Positions 16,099 to 24,498 are shown, numbered from the stretch's first letter. The stretch: DNA of 33,088 nucleotides from Kiloniellales bacterium (GCA_028280455.1 JANQLT010000118.1:1-33088), one strand, 5' to 3'. Notes: generated by a model not told the origin, from the letters alone. Numbers and translations are program-made.

Positions 16099-17372
16099 TG
16101 AATCGGGTGCTGATCACCGGCGGCACCGGCGTCATCGGCAGCGCCCTGGCGCCGCTCTACCTGAACGACCCGGACTGGCAGGTCTGCCTGCTGCTGCGCG
16201 CCGAGTCCGAGGCGCACCTTCGGCAGCGCGTGCAGGCGCTCTTCGCCTTCTGGGGCGACGACATAGCGGACCCCGCGGCACCGGCGCGCCTGCAGGCGCT
16301 GCGCGGCGACGTCTCGCTGCCGCGCTTCGGCCTGGCGGAGGCGGACTACGAGCGGCTCTGCGGCAGCCTGACCCACATCGTCCACGGCGCGGCCAGCGTG
16401 AAGATGAACATGACGGCGGAGCAGGCCCGGCGCAGCTCCGTCGTGCCGGTCCGCGAGGCCTTGGACCTGGCCGAGGCCTGCCGCCGGCGCGGCCAATTCC
16501 GCAAGCTCGATTACATCAGCACGCTGGGCGTCGCCGGCGGCCAGCCCGGCTTGGTGCCCGAGGCGCCGCTGGTCGAGCCGCGACCCTTCCACAACACTTA
16601 CGAGTCCTCGAAAGCCGAGGCCGAGGAGCTGGTGCTGGCGCGCATGGCGGAAGGGCTGCCGGCGACGATCCACCGGCCGAGCATGGTGGTGGGCGACTCG
16701 CGCAGCGGCAAGATCGTCAGCTTCCAGGTCTTCTACTATCTCTGCGACTTCCTGAGCGGCCGGCACACCAGCGGCTTCGTGCCGCGGCTGCGCGACAAGC
16801 AGCTCGACACGGTGCCCGCCGACTACGTGGCGGCGGCCATCCATTGGTCGAACGGCAGCAGCGAGTCGACGGGCCGGATCCTGCACCTCTGCTCCGGGCC
16901 GGAGTCCGCGATCTCGATTCTCGACCTGGTGCGGCAGGTGCGAGCGGCAAAGGTCGCACAAGGCGCGCGCCTGCCGGCCCTCCGCCTGGTCTCGGTGCCG
17001 CTCTTCAAAACGGTCTTTCGGCTGCTCAAGGCGCTGTCGCGCGGCCGCCGGCACAAGCAGCTCTCGAACCTCGGTCTCTTCCTGGACTACATGGAGGAGT
17101 CGCAGAGCTTCGACAATCGGCGCTCGCGCGCCTCGCTGTCGCAGGCCGGCATCGCGCTGCCAACGCCGGAAAGCTACCTGCGGCAGCTCTTCGGCTATCA
17201 GGCCGCAGCCGAAAAGCCCACACCCACTGCCACGCCCGCAGCCGCCGCCGGCGACGACGCCCGTTCGGCCTCGCCGGCCGCGCGCTGGCTGCACGACACG
17301 ACCGGTCCGGCTCTGCCGGCCGCTGAGGCGCCGGCGCCCGGCTCCGCCAACGCCTTGCCACCCAGGAGGTGA
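16098..17372 (+). CDS. NAD(P)-dependent thioester-reductase/male-sterility-type SDR protein
   Basis: A 424-residue extended short-chain dehydrogenase. It has the Rossmann motif GGTGVIG (8-14), a Ser-Tyr-Lys triad at Ser141 (YISTLG), Tyr168 and Lys172 (YESSK), and the IHRPSMVVGDSRSGK region typical of NAD-binding_4 proteins (fatty acyl-CoA reductases and terminal thioester reductases). It would reduce an acyl thioester to an aldehyde or alcohol, or act on a nucleotide sugar-like substrate; the neighbouring ligase favours the former. The last 50 or so residues are a Pro/Ala-rich low-complexity tail without domain character. It overlaps the ligase stop by one base, and its own stop lies within the ribosome-binding region of the next gene, so it is central in the operon. 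Confidence 0.8.
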   Translation: MNRVLITGGTGVIGSALAPLYLNDPDWQVCLLLRAESEAHLRQRVQALFAFWGDDIADPAAPARLQALRGDVSLPRFGLAEADYERLCGSLTHIVHGAASVKMNMTAEQARRSSVVPVREALDLAEACRRRGQFRKLDYISTLGVAGGQPGLVPEAPLVEPRPFHNTYESSKAEAEELVLARMAEGLPATIHRPSMVVGDSRSGKIVSFQVFYYLCDFLSGRHTSGFVPRLRDKQLDTVPADYVAAAIHWSNGSSESTGRILHLCSGPESAISILDLVRQVRAAKVAQGARLPALRLVSVPLFKTVFRLLKALSRGRRHKQLSNLGLFLDYMEESQSFDNRRSRASLSQAGIALPTPESYLRQLFGYQAAAEKPTPTATPAAAAGDDARSASPAARWLHDTTGPALPAAEAPAPGSANALPPRR

Positions 17373-17377
17373 CTGCC

Positions 17378-19099
17378 ATGTCGAACCAACCCATGCGCCC
17401 GTTCTTGGAGGCCGGCCTCGCGCGGATCAGGGAGATCGTCGGGGAGGCTCATGTCGTTGCCGATCCCGCGGAGGTCGACCGCCGGGCCCGCGACATCATC
17501 GCCGAGGTCCGCCGGCCGACGGCCTACGTCTATCCGGGGGACCGGGAGGAGGTCCGCTTGATCGTCGAGGCGGCCGCCGAGCACGGGCTTTCGCTCTGGC
17601 CCTGCAGCCGGGGGCGGAACTGGGGCTACGGCGGCTCGACGCCGGCGGTCGACGGCTCGATCGTCGTCAACATGGAGCGGATGAACCGGGTCCTCGAAGT
17701 GAACGAGGAGCTGGCCTACGCCCGCATCGAGCCCGGCGTCAGCTATCGCCAGCTCAACGAGCACCTCAAGACCATCGGCGCCAAGCTCTGGGCGGATTGC
17801 ACCGACGGGCCGCCGGAGGGCAGCGTCATGGGCAACGCCCTGGAGCGCGGCATCGGCGAGACCCCCTATGGCGACCACTTCGGCCAGCTCTGCGGCATGG
17901 AGGTCATCCTCGCCGATGGCCGGGTGGTGCGCACCGGCGGCGGCGCGCCGGACTGCAAGACCTGGAACACCCACCGCTGGGGCTGCGGGCCGGTCCTGGA
18001 CGGGCTGTTCAGCCAGTCGAACCTCGGCATCGTCACCGAGGTCGGTATCTGGCTGATGCCGGAGCCCGAGTGCTGCCGCTCCTACATCTTCGAGATCGCC
18101 GACGGCGTCGAGGTCGGCCAGGTCGTCGACGCCGTGCGCAAGCTGGCGCTGACCAATGCGATCCAGACCAACATCCACCTGATCAACGACGTGGTCTCGC
18201 TCTCGGTCGCCACCCAGTTCCCGCGCGAGCTGCTGGGCGGGGAGCCGCGGCTGACCGAAGAGATGATGGCCGGGCAGCGCAAGAAGTTCGGCATCGCGCG
18301 CTGGACCTTCGGCGGCGCGCTCTACGGCTCGCGCGAGCAGGTGCGGGCGAACCAGCGGGTGCTGCGGCGCGCGCTGCGCTCCCTGGGGCGCCTGACCTTC
18401 GTCTCGGATCTCCAGGTGTGGGCGGTGCGCTTGCTGCTGCGCATGCTGGAGACCCAGCCCGAGGACGGCCTGGTCTGCCGCACGCTGGACCAGGCGATCC
18501 GCCTGACCACCGGCAAGTCGCTGCCCCTGGTCCGCAGCGTGCCGCACTTCCACGGCATCCAGAAGGGCATCCCGAGCGAGTACTTCCTGCGCCACGCCTA
18601 TTTCAAGTGTGCCGACCGGCGGCCCGAGAGCGACGTGAACCCGGCGCGCGACGGCTGCGGCCTGATGTGGGTCGCGCCGATCCTGCCGATGACCGGCCAC
18701 CACCTGGACGAGATCATCGAGCTGACGGCACCGCTGTTCGAGCGCTACGGGTTCGAGCACTACATGGCGCTGATCCTGCAGAACCCGCGCTCGATGATTA
18801 ACCTCATGTCGATCTTCTTCGACCCGGAGGACGCGACGGAGCGCGCCCGCGCGCTCGAGCTCTATCACGAGCTGGTCACCGCCACGTCGAACGCCGGCTA
18901 CCAGCAGTACCGGACGAGCGTGCTCTGCATGGACCGCATCTTCGAGCGCGCCGGGGATTTCCAGCGGCTCGCCGAGGCGCTCAAGGGCGCGCTCGACCCC
19001 GACAACGTGCTGGCCCCCGGCCGCTACGGCATCGGCGGGGGCGAGCGAAAGGAAGCGACGCTCGACGAGCCGCCGCGGGCCGCGACGACGGTCGCTTAG
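17378..19099 (+). CDS. FAD-binding oxidoreductase, VAO/4-cresol dehydrogenase type
   Basis: A 573-residue flavoenzyme of the vanillyl-alcohol oxidase/p-cresol methylhydroxylase family. The N-terminal PCMH-type FAD domain shows SRGRNWGYGGS (pyrophosphate loop) and GNALERGIGETPYGDHFGQL, which parallels 4-cresol dehydrogenases. The C-terminal cap domain ends with the family signature LAPGRYGI. Such enzymes oxidise para-substituted phenols or related alcohols, often with covalent flavin; I could not identify the linking residue by eye. There is no signal peptide, whereas PchF-type enzymes pair with a cytochrome that is absent here, so an oxidase using oxygen is more likely. I prefer the ATG at 17378, with AGGAGG 8 bases upstream, over the GTG at 17369. 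It is the last gene of the operon and is followed by a terminator. Confidence 0.85.
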   Translation: MSNQPMRPFLEAGLARIREIVGEAHVVADPAEVDRRARDIIAEVRRPTAYVYPGDREEVRLIVEAAAEHGLSLWPCSRGRNWGYGGSTPAVDGSIVVNMERMNRVLEVNEELAYARIEPGVSYRQLNEHLKTIGAKLWADCTDGPPEGSVMGNALERGIGETPYGDHFGQLCGMEVILADGRVVRTGGGAPDCKTWNTHRWGCGPVLDGLFSQSNLGIVTEVGIWLMPEPECCRSYIFEIADGVEVGQVVDAVRKLALTNAIQTNIHLINDVVSLSVATQFPRELLGGEPRLTEEMMAGQRKKFGIARWTFGGALYGSREQVRANQRVLRRALRSLGRLTFVSDLQVWAVRLLLRMLETQPEDGLVCRTLDQAIRLTTGKSLPLVRSVPHFHGIQKGIPSEYFLRHAYFKCADRRPESDVNPARDGCGLMWVAPILPMTGHHLDEIIELTAPLFERYGFEHYMALILQNPRSMINLMSIFFDPEDATERARALELYHELVTATSNAGYQQYRTSVLCMDRIFERAGDFQRLAEALKGALDPDNVLAPGRYGIGGGERKEATLDEPPRAATTVA

Positions 19100-19171
19100 G
19101 ACAAGGCTCGCTTGGTGGGTGGGGTCTGCGCGGCGAGGCCGCCGGCCCGGCCGTTCTTATGCGGTTCCGCA

Positions 19172-19212
19172 AAAGAGAAAGCCGGGGACTTTCGTCCCCG
19201 GCTCTCTTTCTA
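19172..19212. terminator. Bidirectional intrinsic terminator between convergent genes
   Basis: A 9-bp perfect stem GCCGGGGAC (19181-19189) / GTCCCCGGC (19194-19202) is extended on both sides by partly paired AAAAGAGAAA and TCTCTTTCT. It gives a T-rich tract on either strand. It lies between the flavoenzyme stop (19099) and the minus-strand PEP-CTERM stop (19262), so it can end both transcripts. Confidence 0.85.
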
Positions 19213-19261
19213 GATGGAGAGTATCCGGTCGTTCGAGAGCTGTCGCTCCCGCGTTCTAGGC

Positions 19262-20239
19262 TCAGCTCTGGCGACGACGGCGCCGGACCGCGAAGCCGAG
19301 GCCGAGCAGGCCGGTGCCGAGCATCGCCAGGGTGGTCGGCTCCGGAATGCCCTGGAAGGTGATCGAGCTGCCCTGCACGACCGCGTCCTGGAACACGCCG
19401 GCAGTCAAGCCTTCCTGATCGGCCAGATCGCCGACGAAGTCCGCGAGCACGCTGCTGAAGGGAATCTCGCTACCGTTGAGGAAGAACTGCAGGACGTCGT
19501 TCGCCGAGCTGCCATCGGGGATCAGATCACCAGAAGCGTCCAGGTCCGACGTGAAGGTGAAGGCCGCGCCGATCTGGCCGGTGGTGAAGCCGCCGTCGAT
19601 GTCGATCTCGCTGAAGATAAGATCGGTACCGGTCGCCGAGGCGATCAGGATGTCATCGCCGGTCATCCCGAAGGTGAAGGCCGGGGTGAGGCTCGACAGG
19701 GTCCCCGTATCGCTGTTCAGGCCGGAGAAGCCATCGTTGTCGGTCCCGGTGTCGCCGGACGGCGTGACGAACGGCCCACCTCCAACGCCGGCGTCCGAGG
19801 TGATGGCCGCGGTCGTGTCGTTGTTCACGTCGAGCCAAAGCTCAGCGACGAAACCCGCCGTGTCGAAGCCGCCGACCACATTGCCGCTGCTCAGGTCCAC
19901 CGTACCGGTCGCCTGGAAGGTGAAGTAGAGATCGTAGGCGCTATCGATGTCGGGGTTTTCCGTACCGAGGCCGCCCGTACCGGTGTCGTTGACGAAGCCG
20001 GCGCCGTACTCCTCGAAGGAGAAGAGCGAACCCCCAATGAACGTCTGATCGATGACCGAGGTGACCGTCAGGTCGATGATCGTGAAGGGACCGTTGGGCG
20101 AAGTGCCGCCGGCGCCGACGTTGCCCGGGATGATATCGAATTCCACGGTCTGCGCGGAGGCCGGGGCGCTGATCGTCAGGGCGCCGATCGCCGCGACAAC
20201 CCCCGCCATCGCTGTCGCCCTGAGGCTGGTGAACTTCAT
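19262..20239 (-). CDS. PEP-CTERM sorting domain-containing protein 2
   Basis: A 325-residue exported protein. It has a signal peptide (MKFTSLRATAMAGVVAAIGALTISAPASA, cleavage before Q30) and an exosortase signal GIPEPTTLAMLGTGLLGLGFAVRRRRRQS at the C-terminus. The body is acidic, rich in Thr, Gly, Asp and Phe, and has no cysteine, as in many PEP-CTERM matrix proteins; it matches no enzyme family I know. XrtA would process it at the PEP site. I chose the ATG at 20237-20239 because AAGGAG (20248-20253) lies 8 bases upstream and it gives a normal signal peptide; an in-frame ATG 11 codons earlier lacks both. It is transcribed from its own sigma-54 promoter. Confidence 0.87.
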   Translation of the reverse strand: MKFTSLRATAMAGVVAAIGALTISAPASAQTVEFDIIPGNVGAGGTSPNGPFTIIDLTVTSVIDQTFIGGSLFSFEEYGAGFVNDTGTGGLGTENPDIDSAYDLYFTFQATGTVDLSSGNVVGGFDTAGFVAELWLDVNNDTTAAITSDAGVGGGPFVTPSGDTGTDNDGFSGLNSDTGTLSSLTPAFTFGMTGDDILIASATGTDLIFSEIDIDGGFTTGQIGAAFTFTSDLDASGDLIPDGSSANDVLQFFLNGSEIPFSSVLADFVGDLADQEGLTAGVFQDAVVQGSSITFQGIPEPTTLAMLGTGLLGLGFAVRRRRRQS

Positions 20240-20263
20240 CTCTCCATCTCCTTGGTTCGTGAT

Positions 20264-20282
20264 CCTCGCCACGTCGGCGAGG
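20264..20282 (-). other. Hairpin in the 5' leader of PEP-CTERM gene 2
   Basis: Perfect 7-bp arms CCTCGCC (20264-20270) and GGCGAGG (20276-20282) lie in the predicted 60-base leader, between the transcription start near 20299 and the Shine-Dalgarno at 20248-20253. It does not cover the Shine-Dalgarno and has no T-run, so mRNA stabilisation is more likely than attenuation. The function is inferred. Confidence 0.4.
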
Positions 20283-20310
20283 TTGGACGTTCTGTTTCAG
20301 CGATAATCTT

Positions 20311-20324
20311 GCAGGAACCGTGCC
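20311..20324 (-). promoter_or_regulatory. Sigma-54 (-24/-12) promoter of PEP-CTERM gene 2
   Basis: Read on the minus strand, the sequence is TTGGCACGGTTCCTGCAAG. It contains TGGCACG and CTGCA with GG and GC ten bases apart, one mismatch from the RpoN consensus core. The predicted transcription start is near 20299. It parallels the promoter of PEP-CTERM gene 1 at 10781-10794. Confidence 0.8.
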
Positions 20325-20346
20325 AAGATATAAATCGCTTTAGTTT

Positions 20347-20359
20347 GAAGAGGTTGATT
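20347..20359 (-). promoter_or_regulatory. IHF-like site upstream of PEP-CTERM gene 2
   Basis: The minus strand reads AATCAACCTCTTC, which matches WATCAANNNNTTR except at the last base. It lies at about -48 to -60 from the predicted start, almost the same position as the IHF-like site of PEP-CTERM gene 1. It sits between the -24/-12 element and the palindrome at 20409-20427. Confidence 0.4.
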
Positions 20360-20408
20360 GACAGGTGGTAGGGCCCAGTCCACGGCCTGTAAAGAATCTC
20401 GACGCCCC

Positions 20409-20427
20409 CTGTCAAAGTTTTTGACAG
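20409..20427 (-). promoter_or_regulatory. Candidate enhancer palindrome upstream of PEP-CTERM gene 2
   Basis: CTGTCAAA (20409-20416) and TTTGACAG (20420-20427) form perfect 8-bp arms around GTT. The centre is about 119 bp upstream of the predicted start, within the range for NtrC-family activators. Extra half-sites CTGTAAA (20387-20393) and TTGACAG (20358-20364) lie between it and the promoter. It starts 14 bases beyond the prsT stop, but no T-run follows on the minus strand, so it is not a terminator. PrsR is the proposed binder. Confidence 0.5.
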
Positions 20428-20440
20428 TCCGATCCGGGGC

Positions 20441-23400
20441 CTAGCGGCTCAGCTCGTCGAGCAGGGCCCTGGCATCCTCGATCTCGTGGAAGGCGCCTCC
20501 GGAGAGGGCGCGCTCCAGCTCTTGCCGAGCCAGCTCGCGCTCGCCCTGGCCGGCCAGGGCCCTGGCGTAGCGGTAGCGGATCGCCGGTTGGCCGGGGGCC
20601 TTTGCGGCGGCCTCTCGAAGCATCTCCACGGCCTCGCCGCCGCGGCCCTGGGCCAAGCGGACCAGCCCTAGCGTGCTCATGACCTCGGGATGCCCCTTGG
20701 AGAGCTCCAAGGCCCGCTCGGCATGGCTCTGCGCGTTCTGCAGGTCCTCTTTCCGGAGCTGCGTGACGGCCAGGTTGTTATGGATCGACCAGCTATCCGG
20801 GTTGCCTTCGAGCAGGCCTTGAAACCCGTCCTCCGCCGAATCCAGATCGCCGGCCAGGAGCTGGTAGAATGCGAGCTGGAAGCCGGATCTGGTGTCGCCA
20901 GGAGCCCTCTCGGTCCAGGCCTCCAGTGTCCGGACCGAGGCACTCTGGTCTCCGACCTGCCAGTGCGCGAGCGCGAGCTGAAGCGCCAGGGCAGAGTTCG
21001 GTCGAACTTCGAAGGCTTGTTGGAACGGCTCGAGCGCGTCGCCAGGCCGTCCCTTCATCAGGGCGACCATGCCTTTGATCTCAAGGATGGTCGGATCGTT
21101 CGCAGCGGCACCCGTCAGGCCTTCGATCAGCTCAGCGGCTTCATCCGGTTCGCCGTCGACGATATGCAGGCGCGCGCGCAGAACGACGGAGCGCGGATGG
21201 TTGGGATTGATGGCCAGCGCCTTGTTCAGGCTGACCTTGGCATCTTGGGCATTCCCCGCCCTGAGCAAGGCGGTGGCGAGTAGCCTGTGGGCCTCCTCCA
21301 CCGCTTGGCCCTTCGCGTTCTGCACCAGACTGCGGAAGGTAAGCACGGCGTCCGCGTTGTTCCCCAGCGCCAGTTGGGAACTGCCGACGATCTCGAGCAG
21401 GGCGGGATCGCTCGGATACAACGGGATCAGGTGATGCGTCGCCTGCAGCGCCTTCTCCGGCTCGCCGCGCAGCAGCTGGAGCCGGCCGAGTTGGATTGCC
21501 GCGCTCGCCGCCTTCGGCTGGAGCTCGATGGCCTGCTGCAACAGCTCGACGCTTCGCTCCTCGTTGCCGGCGCGGTCTTCGAGATCGGCCAGGCGTTTGA
21601 GGTTCTGAAAGTGACCCGGGAAGTGCTCTAGAGACTCCTGGAGGACCCGGCGGGCTTCATCGAGGTCGCCGCCGCGTAGCGCCAGGCTGGCGAGGTTGTT
21701 GCTCGCGTCGGCTGCGCCGGGCCGCAGTTCCAGGGCCTTGCGGAAGGCCTGCTCCGCCTCGCCAAAGGCCTGGAGCCCGATGAGAGCCATGCCCTCGATG
21801 GTGAAGCCGTTGTGGTCGTCGGGGTTGGTTTCCTGGAAGCGCCGCGCGGCATCGCGGGCGCCTTCGAAGTCCTGAGCGTTCAGCAGGTCCAGGATCTCCT
21901 GCAGCCGGATCGCCAGCGATTCGTCGTCGGTGGCGATCTCCATGGCCTCGGACTTGGCGACCTGGGCTTCTTCGACGTCGCCGCGCGCCTCCAGCGCGCG
22001 ACCGAGGAGATAGACCGGCTCCGGATCGTCCGGGTTCAGCTTGGCCAGTTGCCGGAAAGTCCGTGAGGCTTCGGTGTAGCGGGCTAGCCGAAGCTGGGCC
22101 TTGCCCATGGTTTCCAGCAGAGCGGCGGAGCGGGAGAAATGCGACAGCGACCGGTTGGCCACGCCCAGGGCCTCCTCGGGCCGGCCGGCCTCCAGATAGA
22201 AGCCGGCAAGCTGGGTGACCGGGCCCTCGGCGTTGGGATTGGCGTCGGACGCCTGCTTCAAGTATTGCTCCGCCTTGTCGACCTGGCCTCTCGACTTGGC
22301 GATCTCCGCCAGCCGCAGGAGCAGCGCCAGGTTGTTCGGCAAGTGCTCGAGCGACGCCTCGAGCAGCTCGGTCGCTTCGTTGCGAAGGCCGAGCCTCTCG
22401 AGAGTCGTGGCCAGGTAGACGATCGATGTCAGGTGCGCGGGCTCGGCCTCGACGGCCTGCCGGAAAAGCCCGACCGCCGCCTCGTCGTTGCCTTTCCGGA
22501 GCAGGGCCATCCCTTCGAGGTTGTAGCCGATGGCCGAAAGCGGCAGGTCCGCCTGAACCTCCTTGGCCAGCTCGAGCGCCTTCTCGATCTCGCCCTGTCT
22601 GATGTACTGCACCGCGAGTTGCGAGCGGGTCTGAACGCTGTCGGGGTCGAGGTCCTTGGCCGCTTCGAGGTCGGAGATCGCCGCCTCGGCCTCGCTGGCA
22701 TCACCGGTGGCGATGCGAAGCAGCCCGAGCTTGGCGCGGATTCGGGCGTCCTCCGGGAAGCTCACGACGGCTTGGCGCAGGGCTCTCAGGCTGGTCTCTT
22801 GGTGGCCGGCGAGCCGCGCGGCGTCGCTCAGCAGCTCCATGTAGCGAGCGCCGTGGTTGGCCGAGGTCCCGTTGGAGGAGAGCAGCTGGTAGGCGGTCTC
22901 GGCGTCTCCGATCCGCATCTGGCTCAGGGCGAGAAGCTGTCGCGCGTCGAGGTTGTCGGGAACGCGCGCGACGTAGCGGGACAAGCGCTCGTGCGCCTCC
23001 TCGATGCGCCCCTGATAGTAGGCGGCCGCACCCGAGACGAACATCGCGGGCGTGTTGTTGGGATCGCCATTCAATGCCTTCTCCGAGAGCAGGCTGGCTG
23101 TCTCGAAGTCCTCTTTCAGCAAGGCGACGAAGCCGCTCATGAGAGATTGGGTGACGTCTTCCGGGTGTTCGGCGGCCATCTCGGCCAGGGATGCTTCGGC
23201 TTCCTCGATCTTGCCGAGCGCCAAGCGAGACTGGATCAGGCCGACTTGGGTGCGGTAACGCCAACGCCGATCGGAGGCGTCTCTGGCGGCCGCCTTCAGG
23301 AGGGTAGCTTCCGCCTCGTCGAAGGCCTGCCTTCTCAGCAGAGCCTCGCCAAGCATGGTCAATAGCCTGGAGTCCTCGGGAAAGGCCTCCAGCCCGCTGC

Positions 23401-23965
23401 GCAATTGCGCCTCCGCGCCCTCGTCGTCTTTCTGGGCCCGGAAGACCTGCGACAGGCTGGCGAAGGCGAAGGCGTTCGGGCCCTGTTCGAGGACACGCTC
23501 GATGGTCTTGGCGGCCTCGGGGAGCCGGTCCTCGATCAACAAGGCCCGGCCTCGCAGGACCATCAACTCGATGTTGGCCTCGGACTCGAGGGCCAGGTCG
23601 GCGGGCACCTCGTCGAGGACCGCTTCGCTATTGCGGTCCATCAGCCACGCGCGGGCCAGGAGCAGACGGACGTGCTCGGAGTTGATGCCCAGCGAGCGAG
23701 CCCGGTCGAGCTCCTTGATCGCGCTCGGCGCGTCGCCCAATTCCAAATAAATCTCGCCGAGCAGGCCGCGCGCCTGGCCGTTGTCGGGGTGTTTCTGCAA
23801 GTATTGCTTCAAGGGAGCGACGGCGGCTTGCCACTGTCCACTTGCCCGATGCCCAAGGGCTTCCTCGAGCAGCTTCGAGACCGTGCTGTCATCTTCGCAG
23901 GCTGTAAGCAACGCCGCGGCAAGAAATGCTGGGATGAAGAAAAGTAACCTAACGGTCCGGTTCAT
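20441..23965 (-). CDS. PEP-CTERM system TPR-repeat lipoprotein PrsT
   Basis: A 1174-residue TPR lipoprotein. The signal sequence ends in a clear lipobox LLTAC (lipidated Cys at about 23), followed by EDDS, and the rest is a long run of TPR units. The first, AAVAPLKQYLQKHPDNGQARGLLGEIYLELG, fits the PrsT family. It is longer than usual PrsT (about 900-930) and about 240 residues longer than the paralogue at 7684-10488. I start at the ATG at 23963-23965, with AGGAGAA seven bases upstream, rather than an in-frame ATG 13 codons earlier without a site. As a membrane-anchored solenoid it would scaffold exopolysaccharide export or PEP-CTERM display. The gene is divergent from prsK, the usual partner. 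Confidence 0.87.
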   Translation of the reverse strand: MNRTVRLLFFIPAFLAAALLTACEDDSTVSKLLEEALGHRASGQWQAAVAPLKQYLQKHPDNGQARGLLGEIYLELGDAPSAIKELDRARSLGINSEHVRLLLARAWLMDRNSEAVLDEVPADLALESEANIELMVLRGRALLIEDRLPEAAKTIERVLEQGPNAFAFASLSQVFRAQKDDEGAEAQLRSGLEAFPEDSRLLTMLGEALLRRQAFDEAEATLLKAAARDASDRRWRYRTQVGLIQSRLALGKIEEAEASLAEMAAEHPEDVTQSLMSGFVALLKEDFETASLLSEKALNGDPNNTPAMFVSGAAAYYQGRIEEAHERLSRYVARVPDNLDARQLLALSQMRIGDAETAYQLLSSNGTSANHGARYMELLSDAARLAGHQETSLRALRQAVVSFPEDARIRAKLGLLRIATGDASEAEAAISDLEAAKDLDPDSVQTRSQLAVQYIRQGEIEKALELAKEVQADLPLSAIGYNLEGMALLRKGNDEAAVGLFRQAVEAEPAHLTSIVYLATTLERLGLRNEATELLEASLEHLPNNLALLLRLAEIAKSRGQVDKAEQYLKQASDANPNAEGPVTQLAGFYLEAGRPEEALGVANRSLSHFSRSAALLETMGKAQLRLARYTEASRTFRQLAKLNPDDPEPVYLLGRALEARGDVEEAQVAKSEAMEIATDDESLAIRLQEILDLLNAQDFEGARDAARRFQETNPDDHNGFTIEGMALIGLQAFGEAEQAFRKALELRPGAADASNNLASLALRGGDLDEARRVLQESLEHFPGHFQNLKRLADLEDRAGNEERSVELLQQAIELQPKAASAAIQLGRLQLLRGEPEKALQATHHLIPLYPSDPALLEIVGSSQLALGNNADAVLTFRSLVQNAKGQAVEEAHRLLATALLRAGNAQDAKVSLNKALAINPNHPRSVVLRARLHIVDGEPDEAAELIEGLTGAAANDPTILEIKGMVALMKGRPGDALEPFQQAFEVRPNSALALQLALAHWQVGDQSASVRTLEAWTERAPGDTRSGFQLAFYQLLAGDLDSAEDGFQGLLEGNPDSWSIHNNLAVTQLRKEDLQNAQSHAERALELSKGHPEVMSTLGLVRLAQGRGGEAVEMLREAAAKAPGQPAIRYRYARALAGQGERELARQELERALSGGAFHEIEDARALLDELSR

Positions 23966-24498
23966 ACCGGGCTTCTCCTGTCTCCGGAAATACTCGAATT
24001 GCACCGGAGTATATCAGATGACTTGGCGGAAAGCAGCCCGCGGGGAGCCCCGCCGAGCGCTTTGCCGCCGGCCTGACGCCCCGATCTAAGAGGTTGACAA
24101 GTATGCCTAATTCCTCGCGAGAAGAGAGCGCCGCGAGCGATCGGGCGGCGGCTCGGCGGCGATCTCTCCAGACCCTCGTGCGGCTCTCTACCGGCCGCCC
24201 CGCAGCGCCGGCCGCCTAAGCCTGCGGCACAGCGCGCGGAGCGCTAGAATGCGCCGGGAGCCGCCGACTTCCGAACGATGTGGCGGGTCCCGGCCAGCGT
24301 CTCGGCGGGTAGCACTTCGCGCCTGGCGTTCGCGCGGCCGGCCAAGTAAATGTTATGATAGCGTCCTAATGCTAGGGTCGGAATTATTCGGGATCTCCAC
24401 GCGACCTGCCAGCGGAATGTCAAGCGGTTGGATGACCTGGCCGTAGCGGCCCGGACGGCCGTGGCGCGGGCCTGGCGAGACCGGCGAGGGAACGACCG
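23966..24498. other. Intergenic region between prsT and prsK
   Basis: This 533-bp gap lies between divergent genes. On the minus strand TATACT (24008-24013) could be a -10 box for prsT with a start near 24001, but the -35 is weak. Inverted words ATACTC/GAGTAT and CTCCGG/CCGGAG overlap the prsT leader. On the plus strand a TATGAT (24355-24360) in an AT-rich patch is a weak -10 candidate for prsK. No sigma-54 element, RNA gene or believable ORF was seen. Confidence 0.35.

Noticed and set aside
20409..20427. Intrinsic terminator for the prsT transcript.
   Set aside because: The hairpin is AT-rich in its arms and is followed on the minus strand by GGGGGCG rather than a T-run; its position fits an enhancer for the PEP-CTERM gene better.
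24249..24446. Small plus-strand ORF between prsT and prsK.
   Set aside because: No Shine-Dalgarno, Arg/Ser-rich shadow-like composition and no recognisable domain.
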